A stretch of 16,970 nt of DNA from an uncultured Bacteroidales bacterium (lineage in GTDB: Bacteria; Bacteroidota; Bacteroidia; Bacteroidales; UBA932): contig CAMOGR010000108.1 of the NCBI GenBank assembly GCA_946614205.1, positions 1 through 16,970 on the forward strand, in the 5' to 3' direction. Below are positions 7,596-14,956 of this stretch, piece by piece (the first letter of the stretch is position 1; the number at the start of each line of letters is the position of its first letter). The notes below the pieces were generated by a model. The model was given only the letters and a program-made list of their open reading frames with translations. It did no database searches and was not told the DNA's origin. A program made the translations under genes and the position numbers.

Positions 7596-9388
7596 ACAAG
7601 TATGCCGACAGGATTTCGTCCCTGCGCGCCCTGATGCGTGCCAGGGAGTGGGATGCCGTAGTCCTCACGGGGTCCGATCCCCACGGCAGCGAATATCCCG
7701 CCGAGCGCTACAAACAGATACAGTGGCTTACGGGCTTCACCGGAGAGGCCGCCGACCTTGTCGTCACCGCCGACCATGCCGGCCTGTGGACCGATACCCG
7801 CTACTTCATCCAGGCCGCCACGCAACTCGCCGGCACGGGAGTGGAACTCCACAAGACGCGCGTTCCCGGGGAAATCCTGATTCCGCAGTGGCTCTCGGAG
7901 TATTTCGAAGGCCACAGGGACTGCGTGATCGCCATCGACGGAGCGACAGCCTGCTGCAGCTTCGTCGAGGAAATAGCAGGAGCCTTCCCGGAGCCGCCCG
8001 CCATCGTCAGTTCCCCCGACTTCCTGAATCTGCTGTGGACCGACCGTCCGCCGATACCGCAGACAAGCGTATTTACCGTCGATCCGGGCATGCCCAGGGA
8101 GGAAAAAATCGCCATGCTCCGGGACTTCATCAGCAGCCGCGGCTCCGATGCCATCCTGCTCACCGCCCTCGACGAAATTGCCTGGACGCTGAACATACGG
8201 GCCTCGGACATCGAATACAATCCGCTGGCTATCAGCTACCTGCTCGTTACGCAGACTGACGTTTCCTGGTTCATCCTGAAGGACAGCATCGAGGACCCCG
8301 TCTCCGAGCGCACCTTCGAAACCCTTGCCTCCGAGGGCATTGCACTCGAACGTTACGACCAGATTGACGAAGCCCTTTCCGACTGCAGCGGGATGCGCAT
8401 AAGCACCGACCCTTCCACCCTGAACTGGCAGCTTCGCAGCGCCATGGACAGCTGCGGGGCCACGCTCGACTGCTGCAGCAGCCCCGTACGCCTCGCCAAG
8501 GCCGTAAAAAACACGATAGAAATTGAAGGCATGCGGCAGGCGCAAATACGCGACGCCGTTGCCATGGTGCGCTTCCTGTACTGGCTCGAACGTTCCATGC
8601 AGGCCGACCGCATCGTCACCGAATGGGACGCGGCCGTACACCTGCGGAGCCTTCGCGCCGAGGCCGACGAATACGTGGGCGACAGCTTCGAAACCATCTC
8701 GGCATACGGTCCCGGAGCCGCTCTGCCGCACTACGTTACGCCGTCCGTATGCGCCCCCCGCCTGGAGCCTTCGGGCCTGTATCTGTGCGACTCGGGAGCC
8801 CAGTACCTCGACGGCACCACCGACATCACCCGCACGGTGCCGCTCGGAGAGTGCTCGCCGCTTGAGCGTGAAGACTATACCGCTGTACTCAAAGGGCACA
8901 TCGACCTTGCCATGGCAATTTTTCCGGAGGGCACCCCGGGATGCCGCATCGACGCCCTCGCCCGCGAACCCTTGTGGCGCCTGCAGAGGAACTTCGGCCA
9001 CGGCACCGGCCACGGCGTAGGCTGGTTCCTCGGTGTCCACGAAGGCCCGCAGGACGTGCGCCAGAACCTCAACCCGGTGCCGCTGCAACCCGGGATGATA
9101 ATCTCAGACGAGCCCGGAATCTACAGGGAGGGCATGCACGGCGTACGCCACGAAAACCTGCTGCTGTGCGTCCATGCCGGGGAGAACGAATTCGGACGCT
9201 GGCTGGCGTTCGAGCCGCTTACTCTCTGCCCCTTCGACACTTCCATCCTGGTTCCGGATATGCTCGACGCCTCCGAACTGGAGTGGCTCAACGCATACCA
9301 CCAGAGGGTGTACGATACAATTTCTCCCCTGCTCGACGTAGAGACTGCAAGATGGCTGCAGGGGAAATGCCGCGAGGCTACTGCCTGA
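7592..9388 (+). CDS. Xaa-Pro aminopeptidase, three-domain M24B type
   Basis: This 598-residue cytoplasmic-looking enzyme (no signal peptide) removes N-terminal residues that precede proline. It has the long three-domain layout of the eukaryotic XPNPEP1-like group: two creatinase-like N-terminal domains (about residues 1-300) and a C-terminal pita-bread domain. All five expected dimetal ligands are visible: Asp400 and Asp411 in DSGAQYLDGTTDITRT, His474 in GHGTGHGVG, Glu507 in SDEPGIY and Glu521 in HENLL. The start at 7592 is fixed by the ATGA overlap with nadE; a longer frame from 7493 would run inside nadE. The operon pairing with nadE has no evident metabolic link. Its 3' end overlaps the convergent phosphatase-glycosidase gene by 11 bp. 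Confidence 0.95.
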   Translation: MNKYADRISSLRALMRAREWDAVVLTGSDPHGSEYPAERYKQIQWLTGFTGEAADLVVTADHAGLWTDTRYFIQAATQLAGTGVELHKTRVPGEILIPQWLSEYFEGHRDCVIAIDGATACCSFVEEIAGAFPEPPAIVSSPDFLNLLWTDRPPIPQTSVFTVDPGMPREEKIAMLRDFISSRGSDAILLTALDEIAWTLNIRASDIEYNPLAISYLLVTQTDVSWFILKDSIEDPVSERTFETLASEGIALERYDQIDEALSDCSGMRISTDPSTLNWQLRSAMDSCGATLDCCSSPVRLAKAVKNTIEIEGMRQAQIRDAVAMVRFLYWLERSMQADRIVTEWDAAVHLRSLRAEADEYVGDSFETISAYGPGAALPHYVTPSVCAPRLEPSGLYLCDSGAQYLDGTTDITRTVPLGECSPLEREDYTAVLKGHIDLAMAIFPEGTPGCRIDALAREPLWRLQRNFGHGTGHGVGWFLGVHEGPQDVRQNLNPVPLQPGMIISDEPGIYREGMHGVRHENLLLCVHAGENEFGRWLAFEPLTLCPFDTSILVPDMLDASELEWLNAYHQRVYDTISPLLDVETARWLQGKCREATA

Positions 9389-11525
9389 CCAATACGAAAT
9401 AGGACATCAGAGTCCTCTGCCCGTCGTGGTCATAGCGCTTGTTGCCTGTGGGATAGTTGACTACGTGGGTGGAAGGATCCCCTTGGCCCTCAATGCACAG
9501 GGTTGACGAACCTCCGCCATCCATGTTGAGGGCATAGCGAGGATTGAAGTTCTCCTTGAGAAAGCGCGTCAGTTCGCGGCAGTTCATGCCCTCGCTCACG
9601 CCCTCCCTGCGCCCGTCGACCACCACCATCAGCAGATGGTTGTCTGCAGTCAGGGCGACTGCGGTGCGGGGGTGGCGTACGCCCTGATGGCGCCGCGCGT
9701 CCTCATAATTGAAGCTCTTGATTGCATCCTCTCCGTAGTAACCGGCAAAACTTTCACCGACGGGGACGTAGTCGTCAATCAGCATGGGGGCGCTGGAAAA
9801 GATGTTGGGGGCGGAACTCTCCGAGTAGAAGCGCCGGAGTTCTCCGAGCGTCTTCCCTTTGCCTTCGTAAGCGATGCTTACATTCCTGCCGCCGTCGGTG
9901 TAGATGGCGCCTTCGTTCTTCCAGTTTGGAACTCCGGTTGCCATGACGGAATTGTTGGGCATGCCTGAAAAGTATTCGCCGCCTATCTTGAGTACCACGG
10001 AAGCGGGTTCGTAGGCGGCGTTCATGACCACCACTGCGTCATGCGCCTTCATCACTTCGGATGCGACTGTCCCTTCGCGGTTATAGGTAAACTTGAGAGC
10101 ATAGCCCGGCCGGGACATGTCCCAGTCGGCGACGAATACCTGCTGGGCGCTGCCGGAGACGGGGTCCGTACCGTGGAAATGGCGGTAGACTATGCCGGGG
10201 GCCACCTGCGTCTCCGTCCAGCCTTTCTGCTCGGGGCGGGTGACAAAGAGGCTTACGCGCTGCGAAAGGTAGTCCCTGACGTCAGCCCATCGGTAATAGG
10301 GGCCGTCGAAGGGTTCCAGCGTACCGAAACGGGCTTCCTCACCGTTAAGGAGGAGTTTGACGAGCACTTCACCCTTTCTGCCCTTTTTGGGTGCGAAGAA
10401 CACCATCTGTATGTTGGTGGCCTTGGGCGAACGGAAGGTCTGGAAGTAGTAAACCAGGTCGTCGGGGTCTTCGGGTACGGTGTCGAAACCATCGATATCC
10501 ATTATCATGAACAGGGCCATGGCGACGTGGTCGTGACCGAATCGCAGGTCGGCGCCCCGTCTGCCGGACGCCAGTGCGGCGTCGGCCTTGGCCATCATGT
10601 CTTCGACTATGGAGCTGCATGGGGTGCGGTAGGGCTTGTATTCCCGGAAGCGTTCGTAGTTGTCGCATTCCCAAAGGAGCGCATACTCCTGCGGCGTGAC
10701 CAGGCCGCTCAGGTCTACCCGTTGCTCCTCGGGCAGGCTGTTCATACCGGCCACGAACATGTAGAGGTTGAAGAAGACTCCGTAGGGATTGGAGTTTCCG
10801 AGTCCGGCGTCCGGGTCTTTGAATACTCGGGACAGCACATCCCTGTACCCGGGGAAACGGCGCAGGAAGAAGTCCTCGGAGCTCTCGGGATAAGGGAAGC
10901 GGAAGGCGGGACCGGTATAGCGGAAGGGGTTGCGCCCTTCGTTGGGCCGGGTTGCCTGGATATCCATCGTGCCCTGATGCTCATAGACTTCGGCTCCCGG
11001 GGCCTCGCGGGCTATGGATGCGCAGAAGGAGGACATGCTGAGTATTGACCGCACCGACGCTGATGAGCAGGCATCCACGGTGCTGCCCTTGCCGAACGCC
11101 GTGGGGAAGTTCTTCACCATGGTACGGGCAATCTGCCGGTGCTGCTCCCAGCCCAGGGGCGTGAGTTCTCCCACCCTGTAGCGGACGTTGTCCCAGAAGG
11201 GCTGGAGCCTGTCCAGCAGCTCGCTTCCATAAGGGGTGAGGTTGTCTGCCTTGCGGCCCTCGGCCAGGAGGTTGAGAAAGACGGTGTAGGCCTTCTCCGT
11301 ATAGGCATATCTTGAGCCGTGACGCCCGTAATGGCTGATGTAGACGGCTTCGTAACCCTTGGGGGCGAGCGTTGACGCCTTTGGGGAAAGGTCGTATAGA
11401 CAGTCGAGGCCGGAAGACTTGTTCCAGTCGGAGAGGACCTCTTCGCGGACGCCGCTGCGCTGGGCGTTCGCCTGAATGCTCAACACAAGGAGCAGGAGGA
11501 TGCAAGTGGACAACTTGGTTTTCAT
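9378..11525 (-). CDS. Secreted fusion: histidine phosphatase plus phosphodiester glycosidase
   Basis: The 715-residue product starts with a Sec signal peptide (about residues 1-21, ending IQANA). The N-terminal domain (about 25-440) is a branch-2 histidine phosphatase of the inositol-polyphosphate/acid-phosphatase type: SHYGRHGSRY holds the RHGxR motif (68-72) with the phospho-accepting His69, and RFGHDH (328-333) holds the His-Asp pair. The C-terminal domain (about 450-715) matches the phosphodiester glycosidase/NAGPA family: VVVMNAAYEP, VPNWKNEGAIY, SSAPMLIDDY, HPRTAVAL, VVVDGR and DGGGSS (669-674). The phosphatase part should hydrolyse phosphomonoesters; the C-terminal part should release sugars linked through phosphodiesters. 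I start at 11525 because the signal peptide begins there; a frame from 11549 would pass through the promoter box. The gene stands alone, with a -7 box 22 bp upstream. Confidence 0.88.
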   Translation of the reverse strand: MKTKLSTCILLLLVLSIQANAQRSGVREEVLSDWNKSSGLDCLYDLSPKASTLAPKGYEAVYISHYGRHGSRYAYTEKAYTVFLNLLAEGRKADNLTPYGSELLDRLQPFWDNVRYRVGELTPLGWEQHRQIARTMVKNFPTAFGKGSTVDACSSASVRSILSMSSFCASIAREAPGAEVYEHQGTMDIQATRPNEGRNPFRYTGPAFRFPYPESSEDFFLRRFPGYRDVLSRVFKDPDAGLGNSNPYGVFFNLYMFVAGMNSLPEEQRVDLSGLVTPQEYALLWECDNYERFREYKPYRTPCSSIVEDMMAKADAALASGRRGADLRFGHDHVAMALFMIMDIDGFDTVPEDPDDLVYYFQTFRSPKATNIQMVFFAPKKGRKGEVLVKLLLNGEEARFGTLEPFDGPYYRWADVRDYLSQRVSLFVTRPEQKGWTETQVAPGIVYRHFHGTDPVSGSAQQVFVADWDMSRPGYALKFTYNREGTVASEVMKAHDAVVVMNAAYEPASVVLKIGGEYFSGMPNNSVMATGVPNWKNEGAIYTDGGRNVSIAYEGKGKTLGELRRFYSESSAPNIFSSAPMLIDDYVPVGESFAGYYGEDAIKSFNYEDARRHQGVRHPRTAVALTADNHLLMVVVDGRREGVSEGMNCRELTRFLKENFNPRYALNMDGGGSSTLCIEGQGDPSTHVVNYPTGNKRYDHDGQRTLMSYFVLVRQ

Positions 11526-11546
11526 GTACTGGCAGGATTTTATTTT

Positions 11547-11554
11547 CAAAGATA
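11547..11554 (-). promoter_or_regulatory. -7 promoter box of the phosphatase-glycosidase gene
   Basis: On the minus strand this reads TATCTTTG, a perfect TAnnTTTG match, 21 bases before the ATG at 11525. A convincing -33 element is not visible. A second box faces the opposite way at 11567-11574. Confidence 0.6.
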
Positions 11555-11558
11555 ATAA

Positions 11559-11700
11559 AATAATGCTACTTTTGACCTGTTCTGCAAGGATGACGACACC
11601 GGTGAAGAATTCCTGGTGGAGGTTCAGAACTCAGACCAGAATAGCTACCGCGACCGCGTACTGGCTTACGCCCCTCCTGGTCCAAGCCGGCCGACAGCCT
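11559..11700 (+). pseudogene. Remnant of a Rpn/PD-(D/E)XK nuclease family putative transposase
   Basis: Between the stop codon at 11556 and about 11672 the plus strand encodes FDLFCKDDDTGEEF, then LVEVQNSDQNSYRDRVLAYA. This is the core of the PDDEXK_2/Rpn family (recombination-promoting nuclease, putative transposase): the FDLxC strand, the D/GE turn, the V-E-x-Q catalytic strand and the DRxLxY helix. Nothing corresponding to the N-terminal part (normally about 60-90 residues) or the C-terminal 150-plus residues remains. After LAYA the frame loses similarity, while the +1 frame reads PLLVQAG, which resembles the usual YPIxxQ continuation, so a one-base shift at about 11672 is likely. Everything visible is therefore a decayed internal fragment. 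It sits in the gap between two secreted-protein genes, downstream of a plus-strand -7 box. Confidence 0.65.
11567..11574 (+). promoter_or_regulatory. Plus-strand -7-like box with no intact gene downstream
   Basis: TACTTTTG fits TAnnTTTG and faces away from the minus-strand box at 11547-11554 with 12 bp between them. The only thing downstream is the transposase remnant, so it is either a chance match (it also encodes part of the remnant) or the forward half of a bidirectional promoter. Confidence 0.3.
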
Positions 11701-11717
11701 CGATTTCGGGAAACCAA

Positions 11718-11747
11718 TTCCGGGACCCGTTCAGGCGAGTCCCGGAA
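11718..11747 (-). terminator. Hairpin downstream of the GLUG lipoprotein gene
   Basis: TTCCGGGAC at 11718-11726 pairs perfectly with GTCCCGGAA at 11739-11747 around a 12-base loop. It lies about 50 bp after the stop of the 993-residue gene read leftward, where a TTGGTTT run follows; read rightward the T-rich run AAGTTTGTTTTG follows. It probably ends the surface-protein operon, but the T-run is imperfect in both directions. Confidence 0.5.
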
Positions 11748-11795
11748 AAGTTTGTTTTGATATGTCAGGAAGCATTCTGGCATGTTGCCAAGTGC

Positions 11796-14777
11796 TTACT
11801 TCAGAGTCGGCAGATCGCCGGTGAAGTCCCAGACATCGCTGCTCCAGCCGAGGGATCGAGCTATGCTGGAAACAGTAGCAGTGGATGCTGCAGCAACACC
11901 ATAGTAAGGTGCTTGATACTGAGCGTCTGCTGATGTTCCGGCGGGAGTACCGCCTGCAGGACGGTTGCCGTTGACTGCCCAGTTGGTTCCATCACAGTCA
12001 ATCTGATCTACCATGCTTGTCTGGCAAGTGGTTCCTGTAGCTGTATTGGAGTTCTTATACACCATATCATAGCGCCGATAGCAATTATTCAGAATGTTCT
12101 TGAACGATGTATAACCAACTATAGCTCCGGAAGATGCGCTTGTGCTGGCAGTCCCATCAAAAGTGATATTGGGATTCCATGCGATGCACTTGGATATAGT
12201 ATTATTGGATGCATTGGAAACTGGCCATCCTCCTGAACAAGCACGCCCCACAATGCCGCCCATGGCGCGACTACCATGTGCCATATCCATGGTGGAGTAG
12301 CAGTTGGTGACACTTCCGCCTGCCTTGAGTTCTCCAACGATACCGCCAAAAATCTGTGTCCCGCTGGATCCGACAAGTTCACCAGCAGTATAGCAGTTGG
12401 TAATTATTACTGCAGCCTGGGTAACACCAATAAGTCCACCTTTAGTGTTGGTCGGATTTGATATAGTGCCATTGTAGTAACACTCGCTAACCGTGTTTGC
12501 CGTTTGGAAATCTCCCACGAGGCCTCCAACATTGCTACTTGCAATATCTATATTTACAGTTGAAGAACACTTTGTCAGATTTACCCCGTTTACGTAGCCG
12601 GCAAATCCACCAAACGTGCTATTAGTGCCGCTAATTCGGCTTAGTGTTCCGGCTGAAGAGCACCTTTGAACCGTTCCGCCAGTAAGTGCTCCTACAAATC
12701 CACCGTCGTTGCCGCCTCTACACTGCATATCAACATTGGCAGAACAATCTTCTACAGTACCGGCTTTAATCTGAGCGGCAAAACCGCCTGCAGTACTTTG
12801 CCCTACGACAACAGTCCCTGCAAGGACTTGACAATTGGTAATGGAAGTAGCGTTGTCAACAACACCGACAAATCCACCAGTATAGTTGTTGCCCCTCACA
12901 CTGCCTTTAAGTGTGCAATTATCGGCTTTTGAGTCTTCTGATGGCATGTATCCGCTGAAACCGCCTATATACTGACCTTGCAGGTCTGACATATCGACAA
13001 CGGCGTCACAAAACTCGATAGTCCCTCTATGGAACCCGGCAAATCCTCCGATATTGATTTGCTGGCCTTGATCATTGGCGGATTTGACCTGTACATAGGC
13101 CTTGCTTCTTACATCGCCATTCTTTGTGATGGTTCCATAATTAACACCGACGAAACCACCTGCGTTAAGGACTTTGCCAGAAGTAGGCTTAGCTGTATTG
13201 ACAACAACTTTTTCAGCGTCTGTTCCAACCGTACAGCCTTTTATCTGGACATTTGCCTGCAATTGACCGACAAAACCGCCGCAACGTGCATCTTCAACAC
13301 AATTGCTGGTAATTGTTGCACTCTCAACATGGCAATCTGTTATGATAGAAGCCTTATTGGCTGTTGAACCCACAAAACCACCACAATATTTGGCTGATGC
13401 GGTCACGGTGCCATCGGTGAAGCTACAGCCACTAATAGATACAAGTTCGTTAGCAAAACCAATAAAGCCTCCGACGACACCTGGGCCTGTAACATCGGTG
13501 CCGGACACTGTACAATTTGTAATAGTTGCAGCGGTATCGCCAGTGCCTTCATTTATTTGTCCGATTAATCCACCGACATAACCGTCACTTGAGTTAACGT
13601 CGCAGTCAGTTACGTTTACGTTAGTTATAATGTTACCGGAGCCTTGACAGTACTCGGCAAGTATACCGCGTGTGGTAATATCTGCATCGTTCAGTGTCAG
13701 GTCATGAATGGAGCCCTTGAAGACATAAAACAAACTATTGTTAAGACGGCTGATGGACTTGCCGTTGCCATCGAAATCAACAACCTGCGTATAGCCAGAG
13801 TTCGTATTGATGTAATTATGCGTAACTCCATCCATATCAACATTATCAATCATCTTAAAGTAGGTGGTGTTACCGCCTGTGGCGAGACCGTTGATGGCAG
13901 CCACTTGATAAGCATCTCCAATCAAATAGGCATTGTCGGCACTGGTCCCATTGCCGCCTGCGTACTGGTCAGTGTGGGAGCAGTTGACCTTGATTTCGTT
14001 GAGCTTGCCGGGAGTGAGGGTTGCCGCTCCGAGGGTGATGAAGCGGGTGTAACGATCGTTGAAGCGGATAAGGAGCGTGGTGCCTGCGGTGATGCCCTGG
14101 CTGGTGGCGGGCAGAGGTGCATAGACCCTCAGGATATCGTCGTTATCCGCATCGCTGGCAGTATAAAGATCGATATTGAGGGTGTTGCCACCATTGAAAA
14201 TAGCCTCGCTTGCCTCGATGGAAACCGATCTGACGGTCTCGGTGACATCCGCAGGGAGCTTGGCGGTGATGCCAAGCACGCCGCAGACCTCGTCGAAGAC
14301 GACGCTTTTGAGGTTGTCAAGGCCCTTCTTGGCGGCGATGTACTCCAGATGGCTGGCGTCATTGTCCGCGGCCTGCTTAATGGTATTGTAATCTACAGTA
14401 CCGCTGGTTTTAATGGACACATCATAGGTAGAAGCGCCTGCGGGGAGCGTTCCGCTGAACGTCGCTTCGGCGTCTCCGTCTCCGGATACCAGGTCAAACT
14501 CGGCGAAGCTGGAAGTATTGTCGTGGTCGGCGACGATCAGTTTGTCAGTACTTTTCCACGCAAGTTTAAGGATGGCTTTGCCGGAGCCGTCAACATCGGG
14601 ATCCAAAGCGACCTTGGTCAGGGCTTCGGAGAGCCTTGCAGAAATGGTAACCACCTCTGCTGCGGGATTCGCTTCAGAGGGATTGTCAGGAGTGAGTTCG
14701 TTGCCGGCTTTGTCGCAGGAAACTGCCAGGAGGGCACATGAGAGTGCCACGAAAGAAAGTTTCAGAATCTTTTTCAT
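11796..14777 (-). CDS. Fimbrillin-like GLUG-repeat surface lipoprotein
   Basis: The 993-residue product starts with a lipoprotein signal peptide whose lipobox LAVSC puts the lipidated Cys at residue 21, so it should be anchored to the outer membrane. Residues about 40-270 resemble the Bacteroidota fimbrillin-like (Mfa-like) domain: VVTISARLSEALTKV, the GVLGITAKL strand and the closing LTPGKLNEIKVN. A GLUG-type N-cap follows (GTSADNAYLIGDAYQ, DFDGNGKSISRL), then about 16 GLUG repeats from residue 400 to 885, each with a GGFVG-like turn and a nearby Cys, forming a probable right-handed beta-solenoid. It ends with GWSSDVWDF..LPTLK, also seen before the esterase domain of the upstream gene. A role as adhesin or surface scaffold is inferred. 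It is the last gene of the surface operon and has a strong ribosome-binding site. The repeat region is lower in GC than the N-terminal domain. Confidence 0.88.
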   Translation of the reverse strand: MKKILKLSFVALSCALLAVSCDKAGNELTPDNPSEANPAAEVVTISARLSEALTKVALDPDVDGSGKAILKLAWKSTDKLIVADHDNTSSFAEFDLVSGDGDAEATFSGTLPAGASTYDVSIKTSGTVDYNTIKQAADNDASHLEYIAAKKGLDNLKSVVFDEVCGVLGITAKLPADVTETVRSVSIEASEAIFNGGNTLNIDLYTASDADNDDILRVYAPLPATSQGITAGTTLLIRFNDRYTRFITLGAATLTPGKLNEIKVNCSHTDQYAGGNGTSADNAYLIGDAYQVAAINGLATGGNTTYFKMIDNVDMDGVTHNYINTNSGYTQVVDFDGNGKSISRLNNSLFYVFKGSIHDLTLNDADITTRGILAEYCQGSGNIITNVNVTDCDVNSSDGYVGGLIGQINEGTGDTAATITNCTVSGTDVTGPGVVGGFIGFANELVSISGCSFTDGTVTASAKYCGGFVGSTANKASIITDCHVESATITSNCVEDARCGGFVGQLQANVQIKGCTVGTDAEKVVVNTAKPTSGKVLNAGGFVGVNYGTITKNGDVRSKAYVQVKSANDQGQQINIGGFAGFHRGTIEFCDAVVDMSDLQGQYIGGFSGYMPSEDSKADNCTLKGSVRGNNYTGGFVGVVDNATSITNCQVLAGTVVVGQSTAGGFAAQIKAGTVEDCSANVDMQCRGGNDGGFVGALTGGTVQRCSSAGTLSRISGTNSTFGGFAGYVNGVNLTKCSSTVNIDIASSNVGGLVGDFQTANTVSECYYNGTISNPTNTKGGLIGVTQAAVIITNCYTAGELVGSSGTQIFGGIVGELKAGGSVTNCYSTMDMAHGSRAMGGIVGRACSGGWPVSNASNNTISKCIAWNPNITFDGTASTSASSGAIVGYTSFKNILNNCYRRYDMVYKNSNTATGTTCQTSMVDQIDCDGTNWAVNGNRPAGGTPAGTSADAQYQAPYYGVAAASTATVSSIARSLGWSSDVWDFTGDLPTLK
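12111..13580 (-). repeat. Array of about 16 GLUG protein repeats in the lipoprotein gene
   Basis: The encoded turn G-G-[FLI]-[VIA]-G recurs roughly every 25-45 residues from GGLIGQ near 13575 down to GAIVGY near 12120. Most units also carry one Cys a few residues on, in contexts such as ITNCT, SGCS, TDCH and SECY. The DNA has diverged so much between units that this is a protein-level repeat and not a recent tandem duplication. Confidence 0.85.
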
Positions 14778-14784
14778 AATACAG

Positions 14785-14791
14785 TCCTCCC
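14785..14791 (-). promoter_or_regulatory. Strong ribosome-binding site of the GLUG lipoprotein gene
   Basis: On the minus strand GGGAGGA lies right after the stop of the 50-residue ORF and eight bases before the ATG at 14777. Such a canonical Shine-Dalgarno is unusual in Bacteroidota; it fixes the start and suggests high translation. Confidence 0.7.
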
Positions 14792-14792
14792 G

Positions 14793-14945
14793 TTAAAAGT
14801 CTTCATCTTCAAAGATTTCGTTATTCTGCATGTCCTGCAGGGATAATCCCCTCACGCTGTCGGCGATAACCCGTGCCGGACTGACGGTTATCATACGGGT
14901 ATGCGGAGACTCGTATGAATCCAGGTAATTTGTTTCTTTGTTCAT
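14793..14945 (-). CDS. Small 50-residue protein between two GLUG genes, function unknown
   Basis: An ATG at 14945 opens a 50-codon frame ending in TAA at 14793. The peptide begins MNKETNYLDSYESPHTRMI and ends with the very acidic NNEIFEDEDF. It has no signal peptide, transmembrane helix or cysteine. It lies 11 bp after the upstream GLUG-esterase stop and 15 bp before the GLUG lipoprotein start, filling the gap exactly as an operon gene would. The YESPHTRMITVSPARVIADS segment has the flavour of the short 'Y-x-(S/T)-P-x-x-x' proteins that often accompany fimbrillin-like and other surface lipoprotein genes in Bacteroidales; their role is unknown to me. The coding call rests on tight spacing, a clean frame and this resemblance. 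It is below the length cut-off of many gene finders. Confidence 0.7.
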   Translation of the reverse strand: MNKETNYLDSYESPHTRMITVSPARVIADSVRGLSLQDMQNNEIFEDEDF

Positions 14946-14956
14946 AAGCTTATGTT

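Noticed and set aside
7475..9088. A 537-codon minus-strand frame opposite the Xaa-Pro aminopeptidase gene
   Set aside because: The plus-strand protein has all five metal ligands at sensible spacing; the antisense frame has no recognisable domain.
10041..11048. A 335-codon plus-strand frame inside the phosphatase-glycosidase gene
   Set aside because: It is the shadow of a gene with two verified enzymatic domains and a signal peptide.
11616..11933. A 105-codon plus-strand frame that could be called a small gene
   Set aside because: Its first 20 codons belong to the decayed transposase remnant, it opens at an internal GTG in mid-domain, and its end runs antisense into the GLUG lipoprotein gene.
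13644..14741. A 365-codon plus-strand frame opposite the start of the GLUG lipoprotein gene
   Set aside because: The minus strand has a lipobox, fimbrillin-like domain and strong ribosome-binding site; the opposite frame has none of these and covers only part of the gene.
14810..14817. AATCTTTG on the minus strand as an internal promoter for the GLUG lipoprotein gene
   Set aside because: It misses the first T of TAnnTTTG, lies within the 50-residue ORF and has no -33 partner; operon transcription explains expression more simply.
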